Positions 26,295-34,348 of a stretch of 64,000 nucleotides of DNA are shown here, in pieces. The notes beneath the pieces are model-generated. The model saw nothing but the letters and a program-made list of their open reading frames with translations. It was not told the origin of the DNA and did no database searches. The position numbers were made by a program, and so were the translations under genes. This DNA is from Kineosporia mesophila (lineage in GTDB: Bacteria; Actinomycetota; Actinomycetes; Actinomycetales; Kineosporiaceae), in NCBI RefSeq assembly GCF_021129235.1, contig NZ_JAJOMA010000007.1, forward strand, positions 62,001-126,000, written 5' to 3'. Positions within the stretch are counted from its first letter, which is position 1, and every line of letters begins with the position of its first letter.

Positions 26295-26407
26295 CCAGTG
26301 CTTGTGGCCCGTGTGATCGCCACCCACTTCGTTCGTGATCAGGCAAACCTTCCCCGGCTCATGCGTGATCGCGAACGAGGCGCGTTCGGCCTTGCCGGTC
26401 ATCGGCC

Positions 26408-26413
26408 TAGAAT
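26408..26413 (+). promoter_or_regulatory. Probable leaderless promoter (-10) of the AraC gene
   Basis: TAGAAT lies 7 bases before the ATG at 26421, so transcription would start at or next to the start codon. A weak -35 (TTCGGC) is 17 bases further upstream. Confidence 0.5.
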
Positions 26414-26420
26414 CGCCGGC

Positions 26421-27317
26421 ATGGACCTGGTCAGTGTGGCTCTGGGCGGTGCCCGGATCGGCGAGGCCGGTGCACGCTGGTTCGGTGGGTCAGGCGGCTG
26501 GGGCATGCGGTTCGACCGTTTCGAGGGAATCGGCTTTCACGCGGTGCTTTCCGGCTCGGCGTGGCTGGTCGGCGCCGCCGGCGAACCGCAGTCGCTGAAC
26601 GCCGGTGACATCGTGCTCATCCCCAGCGGTGCCGAGCACGGCCTCAGCCTGCAGCCGCGCCCGCTGCGTGAACTGCCGCTGATGAAGCTGGAGGCGCAGG
26701 CTCCGCCACCGCCCCTGAGCGCATTCGACATCGAATGCCTGTGCGGTGCCTACCGCCTGGGCCGAGGCCACCTGCACCCGTTCCTGCGTAACCTGCCCGA
26801 CCTGATCGTGGTCTCGCCCGATCCGGCCCAGTATCCGGAACTTTCCGCGCTGATCACGGTGCTGGGCCAGGACATCAGCGAGAGCCGGGCCGGCACCAGC
26901 CTGACCCGCACGGCCCTGATCGACCTGATCCTGGTGCACGCGCTGAGGGCCGGGCCGGAGCCACTGTTCGAGATCGACGACGCCGGTGTCGCCGCGGCTC
27001 TGAGCGCGATCCACGACAGCCCCCAAACCCTTTGGACCGTAGACCAGCTCAGTGCCCGGGCGGGGCTCTCGCGCACGGCCTTCGGACGCCGGTTCGTGGC
27101 CCAGACCGGCACATCCCCCATGGCCTACCTCACCACCCAGCGCCTGACCCGGGCCGCGCAGTTGCTGTGCGACACGGACACGCTGCTGGCCGGGATCGCC
27201 GGGCAGGTGGGGTATTCGTCGGAGTTCGCTTTCGCCAATGCTTTTCGGCGGGAGTTCGGGGTTTCGCCGGGCCGGTACCGGCGGGAGCATCAGCGGGTGC
27301 TGGGGTTGGCGCTCTGA
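26421..27317 (+). CDS. AraC-family transcription regulator
   Basis: This 298-residue protein starts at ATG 26421. The N-terminal half is a cupin-like sensor domain (FHAVLSGSAWLVGAAGEPQS and LNAGDIVLIPSGAEH, about residues 35-75). The C-terminal half has two AraC HTH motifs: TVDQLSARAGLSRTAFGRRF near residue 210 and IAGQVGYSSEFAFANAFRRE near 260, ending in FGVSPGRYRREH. Its neighbour upstream, the flavoprotein gene, is in the same direction and is a plausible target; the inducer is unknown. Confidence 0.88.
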   Translation: MDLVSVALGGARIGEAGARWFGGSGGWGMRFDRFEGIGFHAVLSGSAWLVGAAGEPQSLNAGDIVLIPSGAEHGLSLQPRPLRELPLMKLEAQAPPPPLSAFDIECLCGAYRLGRGHLHPFLRNLPDLIVVSPDPAQYPELSALITVLGQDISESRAGTSLTRTALIDLILVHALRAGPEPLFEIDDAGVAAALSAIHDSPQTLWTVDQLSARAGLSRTAFGRRFVAQTGTSPMAYLTTQRLTRAAQLLCDTDTLLAGIAGQVGYSSEFAFANAFRREFGVSPGRYRREHQRVLGLAL

Positions 27318-27465
27318 GATCGATGTCTTCTGGGCCGTTCAAACCGCCCGAAGGCCGATTGCCTACGGCGAAAGGCCGGGCGCCTTGGAGGACACCCTCC
27401 TCCTGGAGAGCTGTCAGGACCGCTTGGCCGTGCCGTCCGTCTCCCGACAGGGTAACAAAGCGTTC

Positions 27466-28191
27466 ATGAATGTGATGACCCGCAGCCGGGTCCGACGGCT
27501 GGTGCGGGCGGCGGTCTATGCGGTCGCCGTCGCGGTTCCGTTCGCCCTGTTGGCCTACCTCGTGCGCACCGGGTTCGACCCGCTGGCCCGGGCCGACCAG
27601 TCGGTCATCGTGGCCGCCACCAGGGTCGCCCGCACGCATCCCGGCTTCCTTCAGGTGCTCGAGGTCTGGCAGAGGGTGAGTCAGCCGCTCGTCGGATACC
27701 CGCTGATCGGCCTGCCGGTCTGCCTGTGGATGTGGTTGCGCCGCAGCTATGTCACCCGGGCCTGGTGGGCCATCGTGACGATGCTGGTCGGCTGGATGCT
27801 CGGCTGGTCACTCAAGCTGGTGGTGGAGCGGGCCCGACCCGTTGTCGAGGACCCGGTCTCGCAGCCTTCCGGCTACTCCTTTCCCTCCGGGCACGCTCTC
27901 AATGCGACCGTGCTCGCGAGCACTCTGATAGTGCTGGTCTGGCCCGTGCTCTCCCCTCGCGCCCGCCCGTTCGTCCTCGGCCTGGGTGGGGCCTGGGTCG
28001 CTATCACCTGCGCCGACCGCCTCTTCCTGGGTGCCCACTTCCCCTCCGACGTCATCGGAGGCGTGATGTTGGGCTTGGGCCTAGTCTGGGCGGCTTATGC
28101 CGGGTATAGGGGATGGACCCCGAATCTCCCCACTCCGGCTCCCGATCATCCGGCCCTGAATCCGGCGCCCCCCGCGAAGGAGAAAATGTGA
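27466..28191 (+). CDS. PAP2-family lipid phosphatase, first of two
   Basis: This 241-residue protein starts at ATG 27466. It has about six membrane helices and the acid phosphatase triad: KLVVERARP near residue 120, FPSGHALNATV near 142, and ADRLFLGAHFPSDV near 183. Such proteins dephosphorylate phosphatidic acid, phosphatidylglycerophosphate or isoprenyl diphosphates at the membrane. The C-terminus is Pro-rich. Its stop overlaps the next PAP2 start (GTGA), so the two are made together. Confidence 0.87.
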   Translation: MNVMTRSRVRRLVRAAVYAVAVAVPFALLAYLVRTGFDPLARADQSVIVAATRVARTHPGFLQVLEVWQRVSQPLVGYPLIGLPVCLWMWLRRSYVTRAWWAIVTMLVGWMLGWSLKLVVERARPVVEDPVSQPSGYSFPSGHALNATVLASTLIVLVWPVLSPRARPFVLGLGGAWVAITCADRLFLGAHFPSDVIGGVMLGLGLVWAAYAGYRGWTPNLPTPAPDHPALNPAPPAKEKM

Positions 28192-28901
28192 GCAGTTTCT
28201 TGACCAGATGGGAGGCCGACACCTCCGCGCCGCCGAAGAAAGTCGCGGCCCGGGATGTCGTCCTGCGAGCCGTCCTGCCGATGGCGGCCTGGTGGCTGGT
28301 GGTGGTCGCGGGCGGGTGGCTGCTCACGAACGGCCCGCTGAAGTCGCTCGGGCGTTCCGAGGAGAGCGTCAACCGGCAGTTCGAGGACAGCCGCACCTCG
28401 ATCCTCAACCACATCACCCTGATCTTCTCCTGGGTCGGTGCCACGGCGAGCATCGTCGGGCTCTGCCTGGTCGTGGTGGCGCTGGTGTTGTGGCGCACCA
28501 AGCAGTGGTGGTACTCGGTGGTGCCGCTGCTGGCGATCACGCTGCAGTCGCTGGTGTTCTTCTTCGCCACCCTGGTGATCGATCGCGAACGCCCCGACGT
28601 CGAGCAGCTCGACGACTCTCCGCCGACGTCCAGCTACCCCAGCGGGCACACCGGAGCGACCACGGCGCTCTACTTCAGCTTCGCTCTGATGGCGCTGCGC
28701 ATCCGCCATCCCGTTCTGCGAGCCGTGGTCATGACGGTGTGCGTGGCGATGCCGTTCCTGGTCGCCTGGGCGCGGCTGTACCGGGGGATGCACCACGTCA
28801 GTGACGTGTCGGTCGCCGTCCTGAACGGACTGGTCGCGGTTCTGCTCGCGTGGGCCTGGCTGGGCCGGTCGGGCAACGGGAAGAATCAGACCCGTGCGTA
28901 G
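28188..28901 (+). CDS. PAP2-family lipid phosphatase, second of two
   Basis: Started at GTG 28188 with AAGGAG upstream, it has 237 residues; an open frame back to ATG 28113 lies inside the first gene. It has about six membrane helices and the motifs VIDRERPDV near residue 130, SYPSGHTGATTALYF near 148, and ARLYRGMHHVSDV near 195. The first motif keeps Arg-Pro but lacks the usual Lys. It shows only family-level likeness to the first PAP2 protein, so this is not a recent tandem copy. Its end overlaps the convergent DUF1206 gene by 16 bases. Confidence 0.86.
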   Translation: MSSFLTRWEADTSAPPKKVAARDVVLRAVLPMAAWWLVVVAGGWLLTNGPLKSLGRSEESVNRQFEDSRTSILNHITLIFSWVGATASIVGLCLVVVALVLWRTKQWWYSVVPLLAITLQSLVFFFATLVIDRERPDVEQLDDSPPTSSYPSGHTGATTALYFSFALMALRIRHPVLRAVVMTVCVAMPFLVAWARLYRGMHHVSDVSVAVLNGLVAVLLAWAWLGRSGNGKNQTRA

Positions 28902-29677
28902 CGGGCCCGGGCGAAGGAATAGGCCCCGTACGCCGCCAGGCCGATTGCGATCAGGACCAGCAGCGCCGTGCCGGCGGGCAGGTCGCGCAGAGCCCGCAGC
29001 GCGCCGTCGAGGCCGGTGGCCTGGTCTTCCTGGCGCCGGACCGCAGCGATGACGAAGAGAACGCCGACGGCGGCCAGGGCTGTTCCCTTGAGGATGTAGC
29101 CCGTCCGCCCGGTGTACACCGCCCAGGAACCGGGGTGCTCCTGCAGATCGCCCAGGAACTTCTTCTTCCACCCCTTGTAGACATGGTAGGCGGCGACACC
29201 GAGGATGCCGATCCCGATGGCGGCGACGATCAGACGGCCCCCGGGCCAGTCCATGACGGTCCGGGTGAAGTCCCTGGTCTGCTTGTTGCTGGATGTCCCA
29301 CTGCCGTGGGCGAACTGGAACGCGGTCACTCCCAGCGCGAGGTAGACCACTGCCTTGCCGCCGGCCTTGGCCTTGTCCGAGATCTTGCGGCGGGTGATTA
29401 TTTCGGTGATCTGCCAGAGCGCCAGCAGCACGAAGCCGGCGACGACGGGCCACAGCAGCGCCTTGCCCCAGGGCTGCTTGGCCACCTCGGCCAGGGCACC
29501 GGACTGACTGGCCTGGCCGGAGGAATTGCCGAAGGCGATCTGCAGGGTCAGCCAGGCCAGCAGTAGGTGGATCAGGCCGTTGGCCGCGTAACCCAGGCGA
29601 GCCCCCCACTCGATGACAGGGTTGTCGCCCGCGTGATGCGCGGCTCTCTGGACGCCGTCGTTCGACCCGTTGATCAT
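28886..29677 (-). CDS. DUF1206 integral membrane protein
   Basis: This 263-residue protein contains three related two-helix units (beginning WGARLGYAANGLIHLLLAWL near residue 25, then AVVYLALGVTAFQFA near 110 and TGYILKGTALAAVGVLFVIA near 195), the tandem repeat pattern of DUF1206. Gly-Tyr-x-x-x-Gly at each unit start is conserved. Function unknown. It is divergent from the lipid kinase-like gene by about 70 bases. Confidence 0.85.
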   Translation of the reverse strand: MINGSNDGVQRAAHHAGDNPVIEWGARLGYAANGLIHLLLAWLTLQIAFGNSSGQASQSGALAEVAKQPWGKALLWPVVAGFVLLALWQITEIITRRKISDKAKAGGKAVVYLALGVTAFQFAHGSGTSSNKQTRDFTRTVMDWPGGRLIVAAIGIGILGVAAYHVYKGWKKKFLGDLQEHPGSWAVYTGRTGYILKGTALAAVGVLFVIAAVRRQEDQATGLDGALRALRDLPAGTALLVLIAIGLAAYGAYSFARARYARV

Positions 29678-29749
29678 TCGTCCAACCTAACTACCGTCCG
29701 GGAGATCTGCCTCCCACGAACAACCCCTGGGGGTACAAGAGTGCACGCC

Positions 29750-30694
29750 ATGACATCAAGCGTGGCAGTGGTCGTGAACCCGACCAAGATCGACCTCGAC
29801 GACGTCCGGGAGGTCCTCCAGGAGGAGGCCGCAGCCGCCGGCGTCGAGGATCTTCGCCTGCTGGAGACGACCGAGGACGACCCCGGTTTCGGGCAGACCC
29901 GCGAGGCGATCGAGGCCGGCGCCCACCTGGTCTGCGCCCTCGGCGGCGACGGTACGGTACGGGCCGTGGCCCAGGCCCTCGTCGGCGCCGACGCTGCCCT
30001 CGGCCTGCTGCCCGGCGGTACCGGCAACCTCCTGGCTCGCAACATCGGTATCCCCTTGGACGACCTGCGTAGGGCCTTCCGGGTGGCACTCACCGGGCAG
30101 GCTCGCGCCATCGATGTCGGCTGGCTCGTGGTCGAGCCCACCCCGGCTCAACAGGAGCAGACCCCGCCGTCTCCGGCCGACAACGTGCACTGCTTCGTGG
30201 TCATGGCTGGGCTCGGCTTCGACGCCCAGATGATGGACGACGCCCCGGAGGCATTGAAGGACAAGGCCGGCTGGGCGGCGTACATCGCTTCGGCCGGTCA
30301 GCATCTCGGCGACGACGGCTTCGGGTTGACCCTCGGGCTCGACGGCGAGACGAGCACCTACGAGGCCGCGCGCACCGTTGTCGTCGGCAACTGTGGAGAA
30401 CTCCAGGCAGGCATGGTGCTGCTGCCGGACGCCCAGATCGATGACGGCCTCCTGGACGTGGCCGTCCTGACTCCCAAGAGCCTCGGCGGGTGGCTGGCCG
30501 TGGCGGCGCGTGTGCTCACGCGTTCCGGCGACGGCCCGTCCGTGCAGCGGCAGCGCGGGCGCGATGTCACCCTCCAGGTCGTCCCTGCCCAACCGTGCGA
30601 GGTCGATGGCGACGTCCTCGGTGAGGCTTCTTCAGTGCGCCTGGTGATCCAGCCCGGGTGTCTCGTCGTGCGGGTGCCGGTGCCGGCCGGCTGA
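29750..30694 (+). CDS. Diacylglycerol/sphingosine kinase-family lipid kinase
   Basis: This 314-residue protein starts at ATG 29750 (GTG 29741 also possible). It has VVVNPTK at the N-terminus, the nucleotide-binding CALGGDGTVRAVAQAL near residue 65, and LGLLPGGTGNLLARN near 85, all marks of the DAGK catalytic domain. A beta-rich C-terminal domain includes GLGFDAQMMDD near 153 and PCEVDGDVLGE near 285. It would phosphorylate a lipid hydroxyl with ATP. With two PAP2 phosphatases close by, a local lipid phosphorylation-dephosphorylation set is plausible. Confidence 0.87.
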   Translation: MTSSVAVVVNPTKIDLDDVREVLQEEAAAAGVEDLRLLETTEDDPGFGQTREAIEAGAHLVCALGGDGTVRAVAQALVGADAALGLLPGGTGNLLARNIGIPLDDLRRAFRVALTGQARAIDVGWLVVEPTPAQQEQTPPSPADNVHCFVVMAGLGFDAQMMDDAPEALKDKAGWAAYIASAGQHLGDDGFGLTLGLDGETSTYEAARTVVVGNCGELQAGMVLLPDAQIDDGLLDVAVLTPKSLGGWLAVAARVLTRSGDGPSVQRQRGRDVTLQVVPAQPCEVDGDVLGEASSVRLVIQPGCLVVRVPVPAG

Positions 30695-30865
30695 AGACGC
30701 CGGTCGGTGGCCGGGTCGGGGCCACCCGCGGCGAGCCTGAACGCGATCGAGGACGGGGAAGTCACCCAGGAGCACGTCAAAGTGTGGCGGGTGGGAATGG
30801 AGCTGGTCAGGAGTCTGATGATCTTTGCTGGATGTGGGGCGTGGTGGCGTAGAACGGCGGCGGTG
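30695..30865. other. Spacer between lipid kinase and integrase relic
   Basis: About 170 bases. Weak coding-like signals continue the integrase relic on the minus strand but with broken frames; nothing is supported. Confidence 0.35.
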
Positions 30866-31186
30866 CTGGATCTTCCTGACCTTCATCGAGCCCAGCTTCG
30901 GGATCAGCAGTAGCTCGATCGTGTCCCGGGTGCTGTCCGCGGTCGTCAGCTCGTGGTCGGCCACCTCGACCCAGCGGCGCAGGAGCGTCTCGACCGTGGC
31001 CTATCGGTCGGGGTGAGTCTCGGCCTCGACCTGTTCCAGGAGCCGAGCCTGGGCCTCCGGCGCCGAGACCTGGGACCCGCAGGTCTCACGTGGGTGACTC
31101 TTGTTCCCGGTGATCGGGTCTTTGCCCGCGTACACCGAGACCCGGAAACTGCCGCTCGGGAGCTGCTCGATATATCCGGTTGCCAT
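30866..31186 (-). pseudogene. Relic of a tyrosine integrase next to tRNA-Thr
   Basis: From ATG 31186 on the minus strand the frame reads MATGYIEQLPSGSFRVSVYA then GKDPITGNK, the arm-binding domain start of actinomycete phage-type integrases. An in-frame TAG at 31001-31003 (likely CAG to TAG) interrupts it; beyond, ATVETLLRRWVEVADHE and LLIPKLGSMKVRKIQ continue the core-binding domain before similarity ends. No catalytic domain remains. It lies 70-110 bases from the 3' end of tRNA-Thr in the usual integrase arrangement, so it marks a lost integrated element. Confidence 0.75.
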
Positions 31187-31257
31187 GCTCGGAAGGTAGG
31201 TCCGTGGTTGCAACGGATTCCACGCCAGATTCCACAGGCAAGATCAGCGAACACAAG

Positions 31258-31291
31258 AAAGCCCCAGGTCATCGATCTGACCTGGGGCTTT
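31258..31291 (-). terminator. Terminator of tRNA-Thr
   Basis: Arms AAAGCCCCAGGTCA and TGACCTGGGGCTTT enclose a 6-base loop. On the minus strand the stem ends in CTTTCTT right after the tRNA, the form of an intrinsic terminator. Confidence 0.85.
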
Positions 31292-31296
31292 GCCTG

Positions 31297-31369
31297 AGCC
31301 ACCTATCGGACTCGAACCGATGACCTGCTCATTACGAATGAGCTGCTCTACCAACTGAGCTAAGGTGGC
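31297..31369 (-). tRNA. tRNA-Thr (anticodon CGT)
   Basis: The minus strand gives a 73-nt cloverleaf: acceptor GCCACCT/AGGTGGC, D arm TTAGCTCAGTTGGTAGAGC, anticodon stem GCTCA/TGAGC with loop TTCGTAA (anticodon CGT), T arm with GGTTCGAGTCC. CCA is not encoded. An integrase relic follows its 3' end. Confidence 0.95.
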
Positions 31370-31459
31370 GCCTCGCCAAACCGGTAGCGAACCACCAGTG
31401 CGACGATGCAAGAGTATACGGGCTTTGCGGAGTGCGTGTGACCGGCCCGCCGCTGGGGC

Positions 31460-33046
31460 CTACTTACAGGTCGTTCCGTCGGGCGGCAGGGCTCCGGTGA
31501 GCATGTAGTCCTCGACCTTCTCGTCCACGCAGGTGCTGCCCTGGCGGTAGGCCGTGTGCACGGTTCCCTGCCAGGTCAGCAGGTGGCCCGAGTCGAGCTG
31601 GGAGGAGAGGGCCTGGGCCCACTCGTACGGGGTGGCGGGGTCGTCGACCGTGCCCAGCACCAGGATCGGGGCCGCTCCCTGGGCGTGCAGTTCCTTGCGC
31701 TCCATCACGGCCTTGTACGGCCACTGCGAGCAGCCCAGTCCACCCCAGCCGATCGAGCCGCCCAGGGGCGGGAACTGCTTGTTCAGCTTCTCCGCGGCCT
31801 CGGCGATCTGGTCGGGGGTGCGGGTCTCGGGCACGTCGAGGCAGAAGATGGCCGGGTTCGCGGCCAGGGTCTGGCCGTAGGAGCCGTTGTCGGTGCGCTC
31901 CAGGTACGCGTCGGCCAGGGTGAGCAGGCCGCTGCCGTCACCCGAGACGGCCTGGGTCAGCCCGGTCGTCAGCATCGGCCACAACTGCTGCGCGTACAGC
32001 GCCTGGGCGATGCCGGTGAGCATGAGGGCCTGAGTCAGAGGACGCGCGGGGTCACCGGTGTCGAGCGCGCTGGAGTCGGTGCGGTCCACCAGAGTGGCGA
32101 GCTGGTTGAGCCCGTCGTCGACCGATCCCCGCAGCGGGCAGTCCCCACCGTCCTGGCAGTCCGTGACGTAGGCCCGCAGCGCCCGGGAGAAGCCCTCGGC
32201 CTGGCCGGCCACGTACTCCTCGGCCGTGGTGGAGGGGTCGATGGCGCCGTCGAGCGTCATCCGGCCGACGCGCCACGGGAAGCTCTCCGCGTACCAGGCG
32301 CCGAGATAGGTGCCGTACGAGGCGCCGTGGTACGAGAGCACCTGGTCGCCGAGGAGGGCGCGCAACACGTCCATGTCCTTGATCGTGCTCAGCGTGTCGA
32401 CGTGCTCGAGCAGGTCGTGGTTCGTGTTCGCCTGGCAGGCCGCGGCGAAGTCCTTCGACCCGGCGACCGCGGCGTCGATCTCGGCCTGGTCGTCGGGGGT
32501 GCTCTCGGACGACGTGTACTTGTCGTACTGCTGGTTGTCGTAGCACTTGACCGGGTCGGACTCGCCGACCCCGCGCGGGTCGAAACCGACCACCGCATAA
32601 CTGCGCAGGATGCTCTGGCCGAACGCCTGGCGGGCCACCTTCGCGTAGTCCAGACCGGAAACGCCCGGGCCGCCCGGGTTGACCAGCATCGAACCGATCG
32701 GGTTGTCGCCCGAGGCGGGGAGCCTGTTCACCGAGATGTGGATGGTCTCGCCGGTGGGGTCGTCCCAGTCGGTGGGCACCTCGTACTTCATGCAGGTGAA
32801 GCCGTCGCCGCAGTCCGACCAGGTGACCTTCTGGTCGTAGAACTTCGAGTACTGCGCGTCTGTCGCGGGATCGGTGACCCCCGAGGGCACCTCACCGGGA
32901 CTCGGCAGGGCCGTCGGGGTCGCCGTCGAACCACCGTCCGACCCGGAACTGGGGAACGAACACGATGCTGTGCCCAGAAGGGCCACCGTGAGGAGGATCA
33001 GGGACCGGACGGCGGGTCGGTGCTCCCGCCGGTCGCTGCGGAACAT
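31460..33046 (-). CDS. Secreted tripeptidyl aminopeptidase-like alpha/beta hydrolase (probable lipoprotein)
   Basis: Started at ATG 33046 with GAGGAG 5 bases upstream, it has 528 residues. A basic, hydrophobic signal (SLILLTVALLGTASC) ends in a lipobox-like TASC, then a Ser/Gly/Thr/Pro linker. The hydrolase domain has NPGGPGVSGLDY near residue 125, VGFDPRGVGESDPV near 155, nucleophile Ser in YHGASYGTYLGAWYA near 240, and the TAP C-terminal domain with Asp in LGTVDDPATPYEWA near 470 and His in TVHTAYRQG near 499. Four or more Cys pairs fit an exported protein. Homologues release N-terminal tripeptides; actual substrate unknown. Confidence 0.88.
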   Translation of the reverse strand: MFRSDRREHRPAVRSLILLTVALLGTASCSFPSSGSDGGSTATPTALPSPGEVPSGVTDPATDAQYSKFYDQKVTWSDCGDGFTCMKYEVPTDWDDPTGETIHISVNRLPASGDNPIGSMLVNPGGPGVSGLDYAKVARQAFGQSILRSYAVVGFDPRGVGESDPVKCYDNQQYDKYTSSESTPDDQAEIDAAVAGSKDFAAACQANTNHDLLEHVDTLSTIKDMDVLRALLGDQVLSYHGASYGTYLGAWYAESFPWRVGRMTLDGAIDPSTTAEEYVAGQAEGFSRALRAYVTDCQDGGDCPLRGSVDDGLNQLATLVDRTDSSALDTGDPARPLTQALMLTGIAQALYAQQLWPMLTTGLTQAVSGDGSGLLTLADAYLERTDNGSYGQTLAANPAIFCLDVPETRTPDQIAEAAEKLNKQFPPLGGSIGWGGLGCSQWPYKAVMERKELHAQGAAPILVLGTVDDPATPYEWAQALSSQLDSGHLLTWQGTVHTAYRQGSTCVDEKVEDYMLTGALPPDGTTCK

Positions 33047-33121
33047 CGCACTCCTCGGCATAACTGGTGATCGACCGGACCAGAACGCTATCGGACCCCG
33101 CTGGGCCACGGGGGCGGTACA

Positions 33122-34348
33122 TCAGGCGGCGGGGCGCAACTGCACCATCAGTGACTCCAGAGCCATCAGTGGTGACACGTTCGCTTCGATCCGTTCCCGG
33201 GCCACCCCGATCGCCTCCATCCGCCGCAGCGTCGCCGTGGCCGAACTATGCCGGGCCTCCGCCTCGATCAGCTCGGCCATCTCGGCGTTCACCAGCTCGA
33301 TGCTGTCTTCCCGCCCGTTCGCACCGAGCTGCAGCACGAGGACGTCGCGGTACAGCGAGAGCAGGTCGATCAGGGAGCGGTCGAGCACGTCACGCTGGGC
33401 CCGGGTGGCCCGGCGCTTCTGGTTCTCTTCCAGCTGCTTCACCTGCGTGCGCACGGCCGGGGGCAGGGTGGACAGGCCCTCGGCACCGAGAGACCGCAGC
33501 AGGGTGGACTTCTCCTCGGCGTCGCGTTCGGTGGTACGAGCCTTCGACTCCTCGGCGCAGACCTCGACCAGCTGCCCGGCGGCCAGGACGGCGGCCCCCA
33601 CACTGCGCAGGGTCGAGGGCAGTTTCAATACCTCACGGCGGCGAATTCGCGCGGCCTCGTCGAGCGCCAGCCGGCGGGCCAGCCCGATGTGGCTCTGCGC
33701 GGAACGGGCCGCGAAGGCGGCGATGGCCGGGTCGGCGCCGTCGCGGCGTACCAGCAGGTCGGCAACCGCGGCGACCGGCGGGATCCGCAGGCCGATACGG
33801 CGGCACCGCGAACGAATAGTGGTGAGGACGTCGTCGGCACCCGGGGCGCACAGCAGCCACACGGTGCGGGGCGGGGGTTCCTCGATCGCCTTGAGCAGTA
33901 CGTTGCCCGAGGAGTCGTTGAGTCGATCGGCGTCTTCGATGACGATCACCCGCCAGCGGCCCGCGGACGGGCTGCGCTGCGCGAGCTGGATCAACGGACG
34001 TACGTCGTCCACTCGCAGCTGCACGTGTTCGGTGGCGACCAGGCTGACGTCGGCGTGGGCCCCGGACAGTGACGTGGTGCAGGCGTGGCAGATGCCGCAG
34101 CCACCCTCGGGACACTGCAACGCGGCGGCGAAGGCCCGGGCCGCGGTGGAACGGCCGGAACCAGGTGGGCCGGTGATCAGCCAGGCGTGGGTCATGCCGC
34201 CGGATACGGCGGCGGCCTCACCGGCGTCTTCGGCCGAGTCGACGCCGAGCCCGCGCCCGGCCCGGACCAGTTCGTCGGCGGCGCCGACCGCTCGTCGCAG
34301 AATGCCGATGGCAGCTTCCTGCCCGACCACGTCGTTCCAGACACTCAT
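33122..34348 (-). CDS. holB: DNA polymerase III delta' subunit
   Basis: This 408-residue clamp-loader subunit has MSVWNDVVGQEAAIGILRRA at the N-terminus, a modified P-loop LITGPPGSGRSTAARAF near residue 58, the zinc-binding CPEGGCGICHAC near 80, VIVIEDADRLNDSSGNVLLK near 135 with the Walker B, and the sensor-1 region TTIRSRCRRIGLR near 180. It works in the clamp loader that places DnaN on primed DNA. Its ATG overlaps the stop of the MFS-Tmk gene by 4 bases, an order common in actinomycetes (topA, tmk, holB). Confidence 0.92.
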   Translation of the reverse strand: MSVWNDVVGQEAAIGILRRAVGAADELVRAGRGLGVDSAEDAGEAAAVSGGMTHAWLITGPPGSGRSTAARAFAAALQCPEGGCGICHACTTSLSGAHADVSLVATEHVQLRVDDVRPLIQLAQRSPSAGRWRVIVIEDADRLNDSSGNVLLKAIEEPPPRTVWLLCAPGADDVLTTIRSRCRRIGLRIPPVAAVADLLVRRDGADPAIAAFAARSAQSHIGLARRLALDEAARIRRREVLKLPSTLRSVGAAVLAAGQLVEVCAEESKARTTERDAEEKSTLLRSLGAEGLSTLPPAVRTQVKQLEENQKRRATRAQRDVLDRSLIDLLSLYRDVLVLQLGANGREDSIELVNAEMAELIEAEARHSSATATLRRMEAIGVARERIEANVSPLMALESLMVQLRPAA

